NCBI GenBank assembly: GCA_900313005.1
Contig: ONZJ01000002.1
Span: 45,001 to 109,000, forward strand
Length of the DNA stretch: 64,000 nt
Direction: 5' to 3'
From: Rhodobacteraceae bacterium EL129
GTDB taxonomy: Bacteria; Pseudomonadota; Alphaproteobacteria; Rhodobacterales; Rhodobacteraceae
Below are positions 10,453 to 18,520 of this stretch, piece by piece. The notes beneath the pieces were generated by a model. The model had not been told where the DNA came from. It did no database searches and worked only from the letters and a program-made list of their open reading frames with translations. Positions within the stretch are counted from its first letter, which is position 1; every line of letters begins with the position of its first letter. The translations under genes and the position numbers were made by a program.

Positions 10453-10689
10453 ATGCGCTGCGCATTCGTGAACATCCGTTGCAATTCCGGACTGTCTTAC
10501 AAAGTGGCCGAGGAGATCGCCCTGCGCGAAATCCATTCTGAGCTCTATTCGGTGTCCGGCCCCTTCGATTTGCTGCTCAAGCTCTACATCCCAGAGGGTG
10601 AAGATGTGGGACATTTCATCAATGAAAATGTGGCCTCGATTGACGGGATAGAACGGACCGAGACCACACTGACATTCAAGGCGTTCTGA
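10453..10689 (+). CDS. Stand-alone Lrp/AsnC ligand-binding (RAM) domain
   Basis: A 78-residue protein consisting only of the regulation-of-amino-acid-metabolism domain found at the C-terminus of Lrp/AsnC regulators. It has the beta-alpha-beta pattern CAFVNIRCNSG...ALREI...YSVSGPFDLLLKLYI...FINENVASIDGIERTETTLTFKAF. The GPFDLL turn is the segment that in Lrp proteins shapes the effector pocket. There is no DNA-binding domain; upstream sequence encodes none in frame. The start has GGGGGAC about 7 bases upstream. Such domains oligomerise and bind amino acids. Its place 42 bases before an amino-acid-type ABC operon makes a sensing or modulating role in uptake plausible, but this is inference. Confidence 0.75.
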   Translation: MRCAFVNIRCNSGLSYKVAEEIALREIHSELYSVSGPFDLLLKLYIPEGEDVGHFINENVASIDGIERTETTLTFKAF

Positions 10690-10731
10690 TCAACGGCGCG
10701 CCATCATAATAATACGTAAGGGAGACAAGAT

Positions 10732-11880
10732 ATGACACTCAAAACACTACTGGCCGCCTCGGCGCTGGCCGCGATGGGCAGCCTGGCCACAGCGGATGGG
10801 CACATGACCGACGTCAAGGTCGGCATGATCACCACTCTTTCAGGAGGCGGCGCGGGTCTGGGCATTGACGTGCGTGACGGGTTTATGCTGGCCGCCAAAA
10901 TGGCTGGCAACAACCACCTGAAAATCGTGGTCGAGGATGATCAACGCAAGCCAGACATCGCGGTGCAACTGGCCGACAAGATGATTCAATCCGAAAAGGT
11001 CGATATCCTGACCGGCATCATCTGGTCCAATCTGGCGATGGCCGTGGTGCCTTCCGCGACGGCGCAAGACAAGATTTACCTCTCGCCCAACGCAGGCCCC
11101 TCGGCGCTGGCGGGCAAGGGCTGTCATGCGAATTACTTCAACGTCGCGTGGCAAAACGACAACCTGCACGAGGCGGCCGGCGGCTATGCCAATTCTGCCG
11201 GGTTCAAGAATACCTTCATTCTGGCCCCCAACTATCCGGCGGGTCAGGACGCTCTGACAGGTTACAAGCGCATGTACGAAGGCGAGTTGGCGGGTGAGAT
11301 CTTCACCAAACTGGGCCAGAAGGATTATGCGTCAGAGATCGCGCAAATCCGCGCCTCGGGGGCTGATTCAGTATTCTTCTTCCTGCCCGGCGGAATGGGG
11401 ATTTCTTTCCTCAAGCAATATGCCGACAGTGGCCTTGACCTGCCTGTCGTTGGCCCAGCCTTCAGTTTTGATCAGGGCATCTTGCAAGCCGTAGGTGACG
11501 CCGCGATGGGGGTGAAGAACACCTCTCAATGGAACAAGGACATCGACAACGAAGCCAACAAGGCCTTTGTCGACGCGTTCCAGGCCGAGTATGGCCGTCT
11601 GCCCTCGCTTTATGCCAGCCAAGGCTATGACACGGCAAACCTTCTGCTGTCCGCGATGAATGCGGCTGACATCAACGACAAACCTGCCTTCCTTGCTGCG
11701 CTGAAAGCGGCTGAGTTTGACAGCGTGCGCGGTGATTTCGCCTTTGACGCCAACAACCACCCCATTCAGGACATCTATGTGCGCGAAGTGATCAAAGAAG
11801 GTGATGTTTATACCAACAAGATCATCGGCACTGCGTTGAGTGACCACTCAAACGTCTATGTCGAAGAGTGTCAGATGTAA
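10732..11880 (+). CDS. ABC transporter periplasmic substrate-binding protein (LIV type)
   Basis: A 382-residue binding protein of the branched-chain amino acid (HAAT) family. It has a signal peptide (MTLKTLLAASALAAMGSLATA) and mature start ADGHMTDVKVGMITTLSGGGAGLGIDVRDGF, the usual first strand and ligand loop of the Leu/Ile/Val-binding fold. YASQGYDTANLLLSAM near residue 300 and the C-terminal VRGDFAFDANNHPIQDIYVREV are family-typical. The gene is followed by two permeases and two ATPases, giving the full LIV five-gene set. AAGGGAGACAAGAT precedes the ATG. The ligand could be a branched-chain amino acid, an aromatic acid or an amide; the sequence does not decide. Confidence 0.9.
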   Translation: MTLKTLLAASALAAMGSLATADGHMTDVKVGMITTLSGGGAGLGIDVRDGFMLAAKMAGNNHLKIVVEDDQRKPDIAVQLADKMIQSEKVDILTGIIWSNLAMAVVPSATAQDKIYLSPNAGPSALAGKGCHANYFNVAWQNDNLHEAAGGYANSAGFKNTFILAPNYPAGQDALTGYKRMYEGELAGEIFTKLGQKDYASEIAQIRASGADSVFFFLPGGMGISFLKQYADSGLDLPVVGPAFSFDQGILQAVGDAAMGVKNTSQWNKDIDNEANKAFVDAFQAEYGRLPSLYASQGYDTANLLLSAMNAADINDKPAFLAALKAAEFDSVRGDFAFDANNHPIQDIYVREVIKEGDVYTNKIIGTALSDHSNVYVEECQM

Positions 11881-11958
11881 GGGCATCCGCCACAAAACCA
11901 TCCGATGCAGCCGCGGAGCAATTCGCGGCTGCGTCTGTCTCTCAGGTTTGCGCACCAC

Positions 11959-12879
11959 ATGACCCTTATCCTTTTCATCGAACAGGTTCTGAACGGTCTT
12001 CAGTTCGGCATCATGCTGTTTCTGATGGCCGCCGGGCTGACTCTTGTGTTCGGTGTCATGGGCCTGATCAACCTCGCGCACGGCTCGCTCTACATGGTCG
12101 GGGCCTTTGCCGCCGCTGCCGTAGCGGGATGGACCGGATCGTTTGTGCTGGGGCTCGCTGCCGCTTTGGCCGCCGCCGCCGCCGCCGGGGCGCTGGTGGA
12201 ACTCTTGGTGATCCGAAGGCTGTATGACCGCGACCACCTTGATCAGGTGCTGGCCACCTTTGCGCTGATCCTGATTTTCTCCGAAGGCACGCGCTATCTC
12301 TTTGGCTCCTTCCCGCTTTATCTCGATATCCCCGATGCGCTCACTGGCCCCGTCACACTGCCCGGAGGCATCCAGTACCCCGCCTACCGCCTTGCCATCA
12401 TCGCCATCGGCCTCACCATCGCCGCTGGCCTTTTCTGGCTCATCTCGCGCACCCGCCTCGGCATCCGCATCCGCGCGGGCGAGGCCGACCGGGAAATGAT
12501 CGCAGCGCTGGGCGTTGATATCTCGAAACTCTACACCATCGTCTTTGCCCTTGGCGCGGCCCTCGCTGGCCTCGCCGGAGCATTGGTGGGGGCCATTCAA
12601 GCCGTGCAGGTTGGCATGGGTGAACCTGTGCTGATCCTCGCCTTCGTGGTCATCGTCATTGGCGGCATCGGTTCCATCAAAGGCGCGCTGATCGGCTCAC
12701 TGTTGGTCGGCCTGACCGAGACGCTTGGTAGTATCGCCATGCCCGCGCTCTTCCGCCTCTTCATGGACAACTCCGCCGCCCAAGCCACCGGCTCGGCCAT
12801 CGCTTCAATGCTGATCTATGTGCTGATGGCGCTAGTGCTGGTTTGGCGTCCCCAAGGCCTGTTTGGTGCCCGCGTATGA
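11959..12879 (+). CDS. livH: LIV-type ABC transporter permease (LivH family)
   Basis: A 306-residue inner-membrane permease with about eight membrane spans. The N-terminal QVLNGLQFGIMLFLMAAGLTLVFGVMGLINLAHGSLYM is a strong LivH signature (GLNLxFGxxxxxNxAHG). The ATPase-contact region is EADREMIAALGVDISKLYTIVFALGAALAGLAGALVG. The chain ends LVWRPQGLFGARV, as in the family. ATG at 11959 begins after a 78-base gap from the binding protein; the longer frame from 11905 lacks a plausible N-terminus. The stop overlaps the next start (ATGA). An Ala-rich segment (residues about 66-79) is encoded by a GCC-rich run near 12160-12190. Confidence 0.92.
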   Translation: MTLILFIEQVLNGLQFGIMLFLMAAGLTLVFGVMGLINLAHGSLYMVGAFAAAAVAGWTGSFVLGLAAALAAAAAAGALVELLVIRRLYDRDHLDQVLATFALILIFSEGTRYLFGSFPLYLDIPDALTGPVTLPGGIQYPAYRLAIIAIGLTIAAGLFWLISRTRLGIRIRAGEADREMIAALGVDISKLYTIVFALGAALAGLAGALVGAIQAVQVGMGEPVLILAFVVIVIGGIGSIKGALIGSLLVGLTETLGSIAMPALFRLFMDNSAAQATGSAIASMLIYVLMALVLVWRPQGLFGARV

Positions 12880-13859
12880 GCCGCGAAACAATCCTGAACG
12901 CCGTGATCTTTGGTGGCCTCCTCGCCGTGCCGCTCTGGGCCTGCATTGTGGATGAGCCGTTCACCATCACCCTCGCTACCAAGGTCGCCATCCTCGCCCT
13001 CGCAGGGGTGGGCCTCAACATCGCGCTGGGCCTAGGCGGTCTTGTTAGCCTCGGCCATGCGGCCTTCTTCGGGCTGGGCGGCTATGCCATGGGCATCCTC
13101 GCCAGTCATGCGCAAAGCTACACGCCGTTGATGGAAAGCCCGCTCTTGATCGAGGGCACCAAATCCATGCCCATCATATGGCTCATGGCACTCATTACAT
13201 CCGCCCTCGCAGCCCTGGCCATCGGCGCCCTGTCCTTACGCACCTCCGGTGTCTACTTCATTATGATCACCCTCGCCTTCGGGCAAATGTTCTACTACCT
13301 CTCCATCAGTTGGCCCGCCTACGGCGGCGAAGACGGTCTGTCGATTTACGTGCGCAACGGCTTTCCGGGCCTCAATACGCTCGACCCAATCCAGTTCTTC
13401 GCCATTTGCTTTGCTCTTCTGGCGCTTGCCCTCTGGCTCAACGCGCGCCTGATCCGCTCACCTTTCGGTCTGGCACTTGGTGCCGCGCGCCAATCGCCGC
13501 AGCGGGTTGAAACCGTGGGCCTCAGCCCGTTCCGTTTGCGCCTCGCCGCTTTCGTTATCTCAGGCGCCATCACAGGCCTCGCCGGTGCGCTCTTCGCTGA
13601 TCTCAATCGCTTCGTCAGCCCCACCATGTTCAGCTGGCAAACCTCGGGCGAGATCATGATCTTCGTTATCCTCGGCGGCGTCGGTCGCCTCTATGGTCCG
13701 GTCGCCGGGGCCGCGCTTTTCATCACGCTGGAACATGTCCTCGGTGGTTTGTCCGAATTCTGGCACATCTACCTCGGCCTGCTTTTGCTGCTGGTGGTGC
13801 TTTTCGCCCGTGGAGGTCTCATTGGTCTCATCGCTGGCCGCGAGGTGCACCATGACTGA
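12876..13859 (+). CDS. livM: LIV-type ABC transporter permease (LivM family)
   Basis: A 327-residue second permease of the transporter with about nine membrane segments. LivM hallmarks are GVGLNIALGLGGLVSLGHAAFFGLGGYAMGIL (residues about 45-75) and the coupling segment ALGAARQSPQRVETVGLSPFRLRLAAFVISGAITGLAGAL. It starts within the stop of livH (ATGA at 12876). Its own stop overlaps livG by 8 bases, so the five genes are translationally coupled. The C-terminus ends LIAGREVHHD, slightly shorter than many LivM proteins and without a fused ATPase. Confidence 0.92.
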   Translation: MSRETILNAVIFGGLLAVPLWACIVDEPFTITLATKVAILALAGVGLNIALGLGGLVSLGHAAFFGLGGYAMGILASHAQSYTPLMESPLLIEGTKSMPIIWLMALITSALAALAIGALSLRTSGVYFIMITLAFGQMFYYLSISWPAYGGEDGLSIYVRNGFPGLNTLDPIQFFAICFALLALALWLNARLIRSPFGLALGAARQSPQRVETVGLSPFRLRLAAFVISGAITGLAGALFADLNRFVSPTMFSWQTSGEIMIFVILGGVGRLYGPVAGAALFITLEHVLGGLSEFWHIYLGLLLLLVVLFARGGLIGLIAGREVHHD

Positions 13860-14601
13860 GGCAATCCTGGCGACCCACAACATCACCAAACGCTTCGGCG
13901 CGGTGACAGCCAGTGACGGTGTCACGATGGACCTGCGTCCGGGCGAAATCCATGCAGTCATCGGCCCGAATGGCGCAGGTAAATCCACCCTGATTGCGCA
14001 GATCTGCGGCGGGCTGAAACCCGATGCAGGCCAGGTCGAGTTTCTGGGGCAGGATGTCAGCACTCTCACCACCCGTAAGCGAGCACGAATGGGTTTGGCA
14101 CGCACCTTTCAAATCTCCGCTTTGGCGATGGAAAACACCGTGCTGGAAAACGCTGTGCTGGGGGCATTGGGCGCTCGTGGCGGCACGCTGGGCCTGATCC
14201 GTCCGGTATTGCGCGACAAGACCCTGCGTGACATGGCTTTGCATGCGCTTGAGCGCGCAGGTTTGGCGGATCATGCAAAGACACGCACCTCCGAGCTGTC
14301 GCATGGCCAACGCCGCCAGCTGGAAGTCGCAGTGGCCTTGACGCTGCAACCCAAAGCCTTCGTCATGGACGAACCCATGGCGGGCATGGGCAGCGAAGGC
14401 TCAGCCCGTCTGACTGGTTTCCTCGATGAGCTGCGCGCCGAGGCGCCGATCCTGCTGGTCGAACACGATATGGATGCGGTCTTTGCGCTGGCCGACCGCC
14501 TGAGCGTGTTGGTCTACGGCAAGATCATCGCGACGGGCACCGTGGCTGAAATCCGCGCCAACCCAGACGTGCGCATTGCCTATCTGGGGGAAGACGCATG
14601 A
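13852..14601 (+). CDS. livG: LIV-type ABC transporter ATPase (LivG family)
   Basis: A 249-residue cytoplasmic nucleotide-binding subunit. Walker A is GPNGAGKST (about residues 38-46). The Q-loop and LivG-type linker are GLARTFQISALAMENTVLENAVLGALG. The ABC signature is the variant LSHGQRRQLE rather than LSGGQ, and Walker B is KAFVMDEPMAGMG. The H-loop is LLVEHDMDAVF. The C-terminal IRANPDVRIAYLGEDA is the LivG/LivF-type tail. The ATG at 13852 lies inside the end of livM. The longer frame to 13693 is read through livM coding sequence and was rejected. It should pair with LivF in a heterodimer. Confidence 0.92.
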   Translation: MTEAILATHNITKRFGAVTASDGVTMDLRPGEIHAVIGPNGAGKSTLIAQICGGLKPDAGQVEFLGQDVSTLTTRKRARMGLARTFQISALAMENTVLENAVLGALGARGGTLGLIRPVLRDKTLRDMALHALERAGLADHAKTRTSELSHGQRRQLEVAVALTLQPKAFVMDEPMAGMGSEGSARLTGFLDELRAEAPILLVEHDMDAVFALADRLSVLVYGKIIATGTVAEIRANPDVRIAYLGEDA

Positions 14602-15287
14602 GCCTGCTGGAGGTTCATAATCTCGCCGTCAGCTATGGACCGTCACAGGCGCTTTTTGATGTGTCGCTATCACTGAACGAGGGCGATGTGCTGGCTCTAT
14701 TGGGCCGCAACGGCATGGGAAAAACCACGACGATCAAGGCGATCACCGGGATGTTGTCTGCCAAAACGGGGCAGATATGGTTCGACGGGCACGACATCAC
14801 CCGAATGCCCTCTCACAAAGTGGCGCGTCTAGGCGTCGGTCTGGTCCCCGAAAGCCGCCGCGTATTTGCCAACCTGACAGTATCCGAAAATCTCTCAGCA
14901 GCCGCACGCACCGGATACTGGGATATAACCCGCGTGGGCACACTCTTTCCCCGACTGACCGAACGTGCCGATCAATCCGCAGCGACACTTTCGGGGGGCG
15001 AACAGCAAATGCTCGCCATCGGCCGCGCTCTGATGACCAACCCCAAATTGCTGATTTTGGATGAGGCCACCGAAGGCCTCGCCCCTATCGTACGCCAGGA
15101 AATCTGGACGGCGATTTCAGCGCTAAAGGCGCAAACCGCCCTGTCGATCCTACTGGTGGATAAATCCCTGACTGAGTTGGGGCGCGTCGCCAACAAGGCG
15201 ATGATCGTGCAACGCGGCGCATCCGTCTGGTCGGGTGGGTTTTCCGAACTGACGGATGAGATCACATCGCAGTACATCGGCGTATAG
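14598..15287 (+). CDS. livF: LIV-type ABC transporter ATPase (LivF family)
   Basis: A 229-residue partner ATPase. Motifs: Walker A GRNGMGKTTTIK (residues about 36-47), signature LSGGEQQMLAIGRALM and Walker B LLILDEATEGLAPIVRQEIW. The usual H-loop histidine is replaced by lysine in SILLVDKSLTELG, where related proteins read ...VEQ/VDQ.... LivF proteins often deviate here, so the site may be degenerate. The start overlaps the livG stop by four bases (ATGA). It closes the operon. The tRNA-fMet gene on the other strand lies 44 bases downstream, and their transcripts converge at the hairpin at 15304-15321. Confidence 0.92.
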   Translation: MSLLEVHNLAVSYGPSQALFDVSLSLNEGDVLALLGRNGMGKTTTIKAITGMLSAKTGQIWFDGHDITRMPSHKVARLGVGLVPESRRVFANLTVSENLSAAARTGYWDITRVGTLFPRLTERADQSAATLSGGEQQMLAIGRALMTNPKLLILDEATEGLAPIVRQEIWTAISALKAQTALSILLVDKSLTELGRVANKAMIVQRGASVWSGGFSELTDEITSQYIGV

Positions 15288-15294
15288 GTTGAAA

Positions 15295-15321
15295 ACAAAA
15301 AAACCGCCCCCTCGGGACGGT
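15295..15321 (-). terminator. Rho-independent terminator of tRNA-fMet (minus strand)
   Basis: On the minus strand ACCGTCCC and GGGCGGT pair around a GAGG-type loop, followed by a T-run (A-run 15295-15303 on the plus strand). It lies 11 bases beyond the tRNA 3' end. The same hairpin could help end the livF transcript on the plus strand but lacks a T-tract in that direction. Confidence 0.8.
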
Positions 15322-15331
15322 CTTCTGAATT

Positions 15332-15408
<77 letters not shown>

Positions 15409-15423
15409 CCAATTCAGGTGGCC

Positions 15424-15452
15424 TATGTAGAACCGCGTCCGCGAGTCTGCAA
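15424..15452 (-). promoter_or_regulatory. Sigma-70-type promoter of tRNA-fMet
   Basis: On the minus strand, TTGCAG (15447-15452) and TACATA (15424-15429) are separated by exactly 17 bases. Transcription would start a few bases before the tRNA 5' end at 15408. The match and spacing are good for a housekeeping promoter. Confidence 0.6.
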
Positions 15453-15520
15453 TGGTAAAAACGCCCCAATGCAGTAAAAAACAATCACAGCCAATTCTTA
15501 CACCTGAAAGGTCCCCCATT

Positions 15521-16201
15521 ATGCGCATTGCTTTGATCGGAGATTACTCGGACCAGGTCACAGCCCATGTGGCTATTCCACAGGCTTTGGCCCTTGAGGC
15601 AGAGGCCCAAGCTCTCAAGATCGCGCCGGACTGGATCCACACCAAAGATCTGAACGCAACCGACCTGGCGAGCTATGATGCCGGGTGGGTCGTGCCCGCC
15701 AGCCCCTATGCCGATATGGGCGCGGCCCTTGCGGCCATTCGGTATCTGCGTGAAGCGGGCACGCCATTTCTGGGCACCTGTGGGGGGTATCAACATGCCT
15801 TGGTGGAGTATGCGCGCAATGTCATGGGCCACTCTGAGGCCGGGATCACTGAAGTTGATCCCGATTGCGCCATGCCTTTGGTGTCTGATCTTATCTGCGC
15901 ACTGGTCGAGGCAGATGATCCCGTCATTCCTGAACCCGGCGGTCTGATCGAAAAACTGTGTGGTCCGGCGCAATTGAGCGAAACATATCACTGCAGTTTT
16001 GGGCTGAACCCCGAGTACGCCAAGCTGTTTGATGACACGGATTTCAAGGTGGCGGCCCGTGACCCACAAGGTGCTGTGCGGGCCATGGCGCTAGACGGGC
16101 AAAGGTTTTTCCTGGGCACGGCGTTTCAGCCGGAACGGGCAGCACTTGTCGGTCGCAGACATCCTGTGGTCAGTGCCTTTGTTCGGGCCGCTCTGGGTTA
16201 A
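15521..16201 (+). CDS. CTP synthase C-terminal-like amidotransferase, catalytic His missing
   Basis: A 226-residue protein made only of a class I glutamine amidotransferase domain like that at the C-terminus of CTP synthase. The nucleophile elbow is FLGTCGGYQHALVEYARNVMG (Cys87), matching the CTP synthase region that reads GxCxGxQ...EfARNVxG. The place where CTP synthase has FHPE is FQPE here (Gln203), so the Cys-His-Glu triad lacks its histidine. I recall a family annotated as CTP synthase C-terminal region-related (seleno)protein, to which YHCSFGLNPEY fits. No synthetase domain is nearby. The start has GAAAGG upstream. The stop overlaps that of the convergent gnd (TTAA). Biochemical role unknown. 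Confidence 0.8.
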   Translation: MRIALIGDYSDQVTAHVAIPQALALEAEAQALKIAPDWIHTKDLNATDLASYDAGWVVPASPYADMGAALAAIRYLREAGTPFLGTCGGYQHALVEYARNVMGHSEAGITEVDPDCAMPLVSDLICALVEADDPVIPEPGGLIEKLCGPAQLSETYHCSFGLNPEYAKLFDDTDFKVAARDPQGAVRAMALDGQRFFLGTAFQPERAALVGRRHPVVSAFVRAALG

Positions 16202-17601
16202 TCCCACCACGGCCCGTGATGCTTGCCGTCCTCTCCCAAACGCTCAAACCCGTGATGGCCAAAGAAATCGCGTTGGGCCTGGATGATGTTGGCGGTGCCA
16301 AAGCCCTGACGCATGGTGTCATACCAGCTCAGAGCCGCGCAGAGGGCAGGGGCGGCGTGGCCTCCCGTGACAGCCGCCGCTACGACTTCGCGCAGGGCAG
16401 GGACGCAGCGCGCCAGCTCCTTCGCGAAATGCGGTGACAGGATCAGCTGTCCCGCGGGCAGCTCTGACTGGAAGGCTTCGGAAATGTCATCCAACATCGC
16501 CGAGCGGATAATGCACCCGGCACGCCAGATCTCTGCGATCCGGCCATAATTCAGCGGCCAATCGTATTCTTCGGCTGCTGCGGTCAGAATGCGGAAACCC
16601 TGTGCGTATCCCAGAATGCGTGCGGCCAAGAAGGCCTCGGCCATAGTGGCTGATCCAAGGGTTATGGCGCCTCGTGCCCCACCGAGGATTGCCTCGGCTT
16701 CTTGTCGCGTGGCTTTTTCCGATGACCAAGAGCGCGCGCCGACGGCGGCCTCAATCATATTGGCGGCTTGGCCCATGCGCACGGCTTCGACCACGGTCCA
16801 GCGTCCAGTGCCTTTTTGGCCTGCGGCATCCTTGATGACATCAACAACTGGATGTCCCGTTACAGGATCATCGTACTGCAGGGCTTTGCCTGAGATTTCG
16901 ATCAGGTAGGATTTCAGGGAGCCTTTATCCCAATCGGTAAACATCTGGCCTATCTCGGCCGGAGTCCAGGCTGCACCATTGCGCAAAAGGCCGTAGATTT
17001 CAGCGATCACCTGCATTTCGGCATATTCGATGCCATTGTGCACAGTCTTCACAAAGTGTCCGGCGCCATCTGGGCCCAAGTGATCCACGCAAGGATCGCC
17101 TTCAAACTGTGCGGCGATTGCGCGTAGCACCGGTTTTAGTTGTGCCCAGGAATGATCCGTACCGCCGACCATCATCGAAGGACCATGCCGCGCGCCGCTT
17201 TCCCCGCCGGAGACGCCCATGCCAACAAAGTGCAGGTCCTGTTCCGCCAGCAAAGCCGAGCGTCGGCGGGTGTCATGAAAATTGGCGTTGCCGCCGTCGA
17301 TAATTGTGTCACCGGGTTCAAGATGCGGAGTGATCGCCTCAATCATCATGTCCATGGGCTTGCCTGATGGGATCATAAAGAGGATCACGCGTGGTGTCGC
17401 GAGGGAGGCCACAAAATCCGCCAACTCATCTTGCGGATGTAGCTTACCTGCCAGACCACCAGCCTCGGACATGAATGATGCGATCCAGTCTGCTTCGCGG
17501 TTGGTGACGGCCACGTCAAATCCGCTGTCGGCCATGTTCAGCGCCAATGCGCTGCCCATTGTGCCCAGACCATAGATACCAATTTGCGCTTGTTTCGCCA
17601 T
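16198..17601 (-). CDS. gnd: 6-phosphogluconate dehydrogenase, decarboxylating
   Basis: A 467-residue enzyme of the oxidative pentose phosphate pathway, converting 6-phosphogluconate to ribulose 5-phosphate with CO2 release and NADP reduction. The N-terminal Rossmann motif is GLGTMGSALALNMADSG. DGGNANFHDTRRR, GVSGGESGARHGPSMMVGG (the family signature with the substrate loop) and KTVHNGIEYAEMQVIAEIY (catalytic Lys, His and Asn) follow. The length is the usual one for the long dimeric form. It ends convergently with the amidotransferase gene. Upstream lies a large inverted repeat (17632-17675). No zwf or pgl gene is in the window. Confidence 0.95.
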   Translation of the reverse strand: MAKQAQIGIYGLGTMGSALALNMADSGFDVAVTNREADWIASFMSEAGGLAGKLHPQDELADFVASLATPRVILFMIPSGKPMDMMIEAITPHLEPGDTIIDGGNANFHDTRRRSALLAEQDLHFVGMGVSGGESGARHGPSMMVGGTDHSWAQLKPVLRAIAAQFEGDPCVDHLGPDGAGHFVKTVHNGIEYAEMQVIAEIYGLLRNGAAWTPAEIGQMFTDWDKGSLKSYLIEISGKALQYDDPVTGHPVVDVIKDAAGQKGTGRWTVVEAVRMGQAANMIEAAVGARSWSSEKATRQEAEAILGGARGAITLGSATMAEAFLAARILGYAQGFRILTAAAEEYDWPLNYGRIAEIWRAGCIIRSAMLDDISEAFQSELPAGQLILSPHFAKELARCVPALREVVAAAVTGGHAAPALCAALSWYDTMRQGFGTANIIQAQRDFFGHHGFERLGEDGKHHGPWWD

Positions 17602-17631
17602 ACTGCCCCTCCAGGTGTTGGTGCGAGCCTA

Positions 17632-17675
17632 AAGCGTTTCGCTCGGAACCTGAATCACAAATTCAAGCGAAACGC
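17632..17675. repeat. Interrupted inverted repeat upstream of gnd
   Basis: AAGCGTTTCGCT (17632-17643) faces AAGCGAAACGC (17665-17675), an 11-base inverted match around AGCGTTTCGC. An inner GAAT-cacaa-ATTC lies between the arms. It sits between the gnd start (17601) and the end of the secreted-protein gene (17712), so it could terminate the latter or form part of a mobile intergenic repeat. There is no clear T-run. Confidence 0.5.
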
Positions 17676-17711
17676 GTTATGGGGCAGTTGGTTGGGATCT
17701 TGTCGAGAAGC

Positions 17712-18464
17712 TTAGTCAATTCTGCCCGGCAGGCTCAGATCGCCCGAGGCCACGTCAAAAACATCCGTGACGCACAAAAGAGGGGCATGAATGTTGGCGT
17801 TGACGCGTAGGGCGGCGGTGACACCGTCGTACCTTGTTCCCGAGACCGAGACAGATTGGGGGAGCGCCACGGTCAGCGATATTTCAGCGCCGTCAAAAAC
17901 AGGGGTAAAGCCGGGACTGTCGATGAACAGTGGCAGACCGGGCCATGTTGCTGGCAGGGCTGGCGTTGCGCCTTCGGGGATGTCGCGCACCGACAGGGCG
18001 CCGTCTCCACAAGCGTCGTTCGGGGTGAGAACAACCCAATGGCTGTGCCAATCGGCTCCATCATTGGTCAGATCACCGTCATTGTTTTCATCGTAGAGCG
18101 GTGTGTCGTCAAAATCGGGATGGCTGGTGGCTGCCAGGGCCAGTATGCCCGTTTCGGGTTCAAACCCAACGGCCTCAGGGCCCAAGGTGACAGGCCAGAC
18201 ATAAGACAACACGGGCGCGCCGGCCAAGTCTCCGGCAGGGGTTGGGGTCTCGGCTCCGGCTGTGCCAGCAGTTGTCATGTGAAAGGTTATCGTTTGACCG
18301 GTGCGATGGGCATGTGCTGCGAGAATATCAAAACTTGCAGAGCCACCGGATGCCTTATCTGAGAGGATTGCACCTTGTTGATGCAAGGCCGAGCCGTGAT
18401 CTCCGCCTGCCCAAAGCGGGGTGGCGGCTAAGACAGCAAGTGTCGAGAGGATAGTGCGTGTCAT
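17712..18464 (-). CDS. Secreted protein of unknown function with a calcium-loop-like motif
   Basis: A 250-residue exported protein that I do not recognise. The signal peptide is MTRTILSTLAVLAATPLWAGG with cleavage likely after WA. The mature protein starts with a His-containing segment (GGDHGSALHQQG) and is predicted mostly beta. DENNDGDLTNDGADWHSHW near residue 125 resembles a DxNxDGxxxxxD calcium-binding loop followed by a His pair. Two cysteines (DACGDGA and LLCVTDV) could form a disulfide. AAAGGAGAC precedes the ATG. It is divergent from a Cys-rich MarR gene and shares its operator, so it is probably that regulator's target. Metal binding is an inference. Confidence 0.6.
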   Translation of the reverse strand: MTRTILSTLAVLAATPLWAGGDHGSALHQQGAILSDKASGGSASFDILAAHAHRTGQTITFHMTTAGTAGAETPTPAGDLAGAPVLSYVWPVTLGPEAVGFEPETGILALAATSHPDFDDTPLYDENNDGDLTNDGADWHSHWVVLTPNDACGDGALSVRDIPEGATPALPATWPGLPLFIDSPGFTPVFDGAEISLTVALPQSVSVSGTRYDGVTAALRVNANIHAPLLCVTDVFDVASGDLSLPGRID

Positions 18465-18494
18465 TTTTTGTCTCCTTTTATGTAGGTGGAAATT

Positions 18495-18517
18495 AATAGT
18501 AGCGATTCGCTATAATT
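18495..18517. promoter_or_regulatory. MarR operator and divergent promoters
   Basis: Half-sites TAGCGA and TCGCTA meet around a single central T (18500-18512). The symmetry extends to AAT and ATT two bases further out. A third TCGCTA half-site lies at 18535-18540. TATAAT at 18511-18516 is a perfect -10 for the plus strand. On the minus strand TTGCAA (18516-18521) and TATTAA are 17 bases apart. The dyad therefore overlaps both promoters, the arrangement expected for autorepression plus control of the divergent gene. Confidence 0.65.
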
Positions 18518-18520
18518 GCA

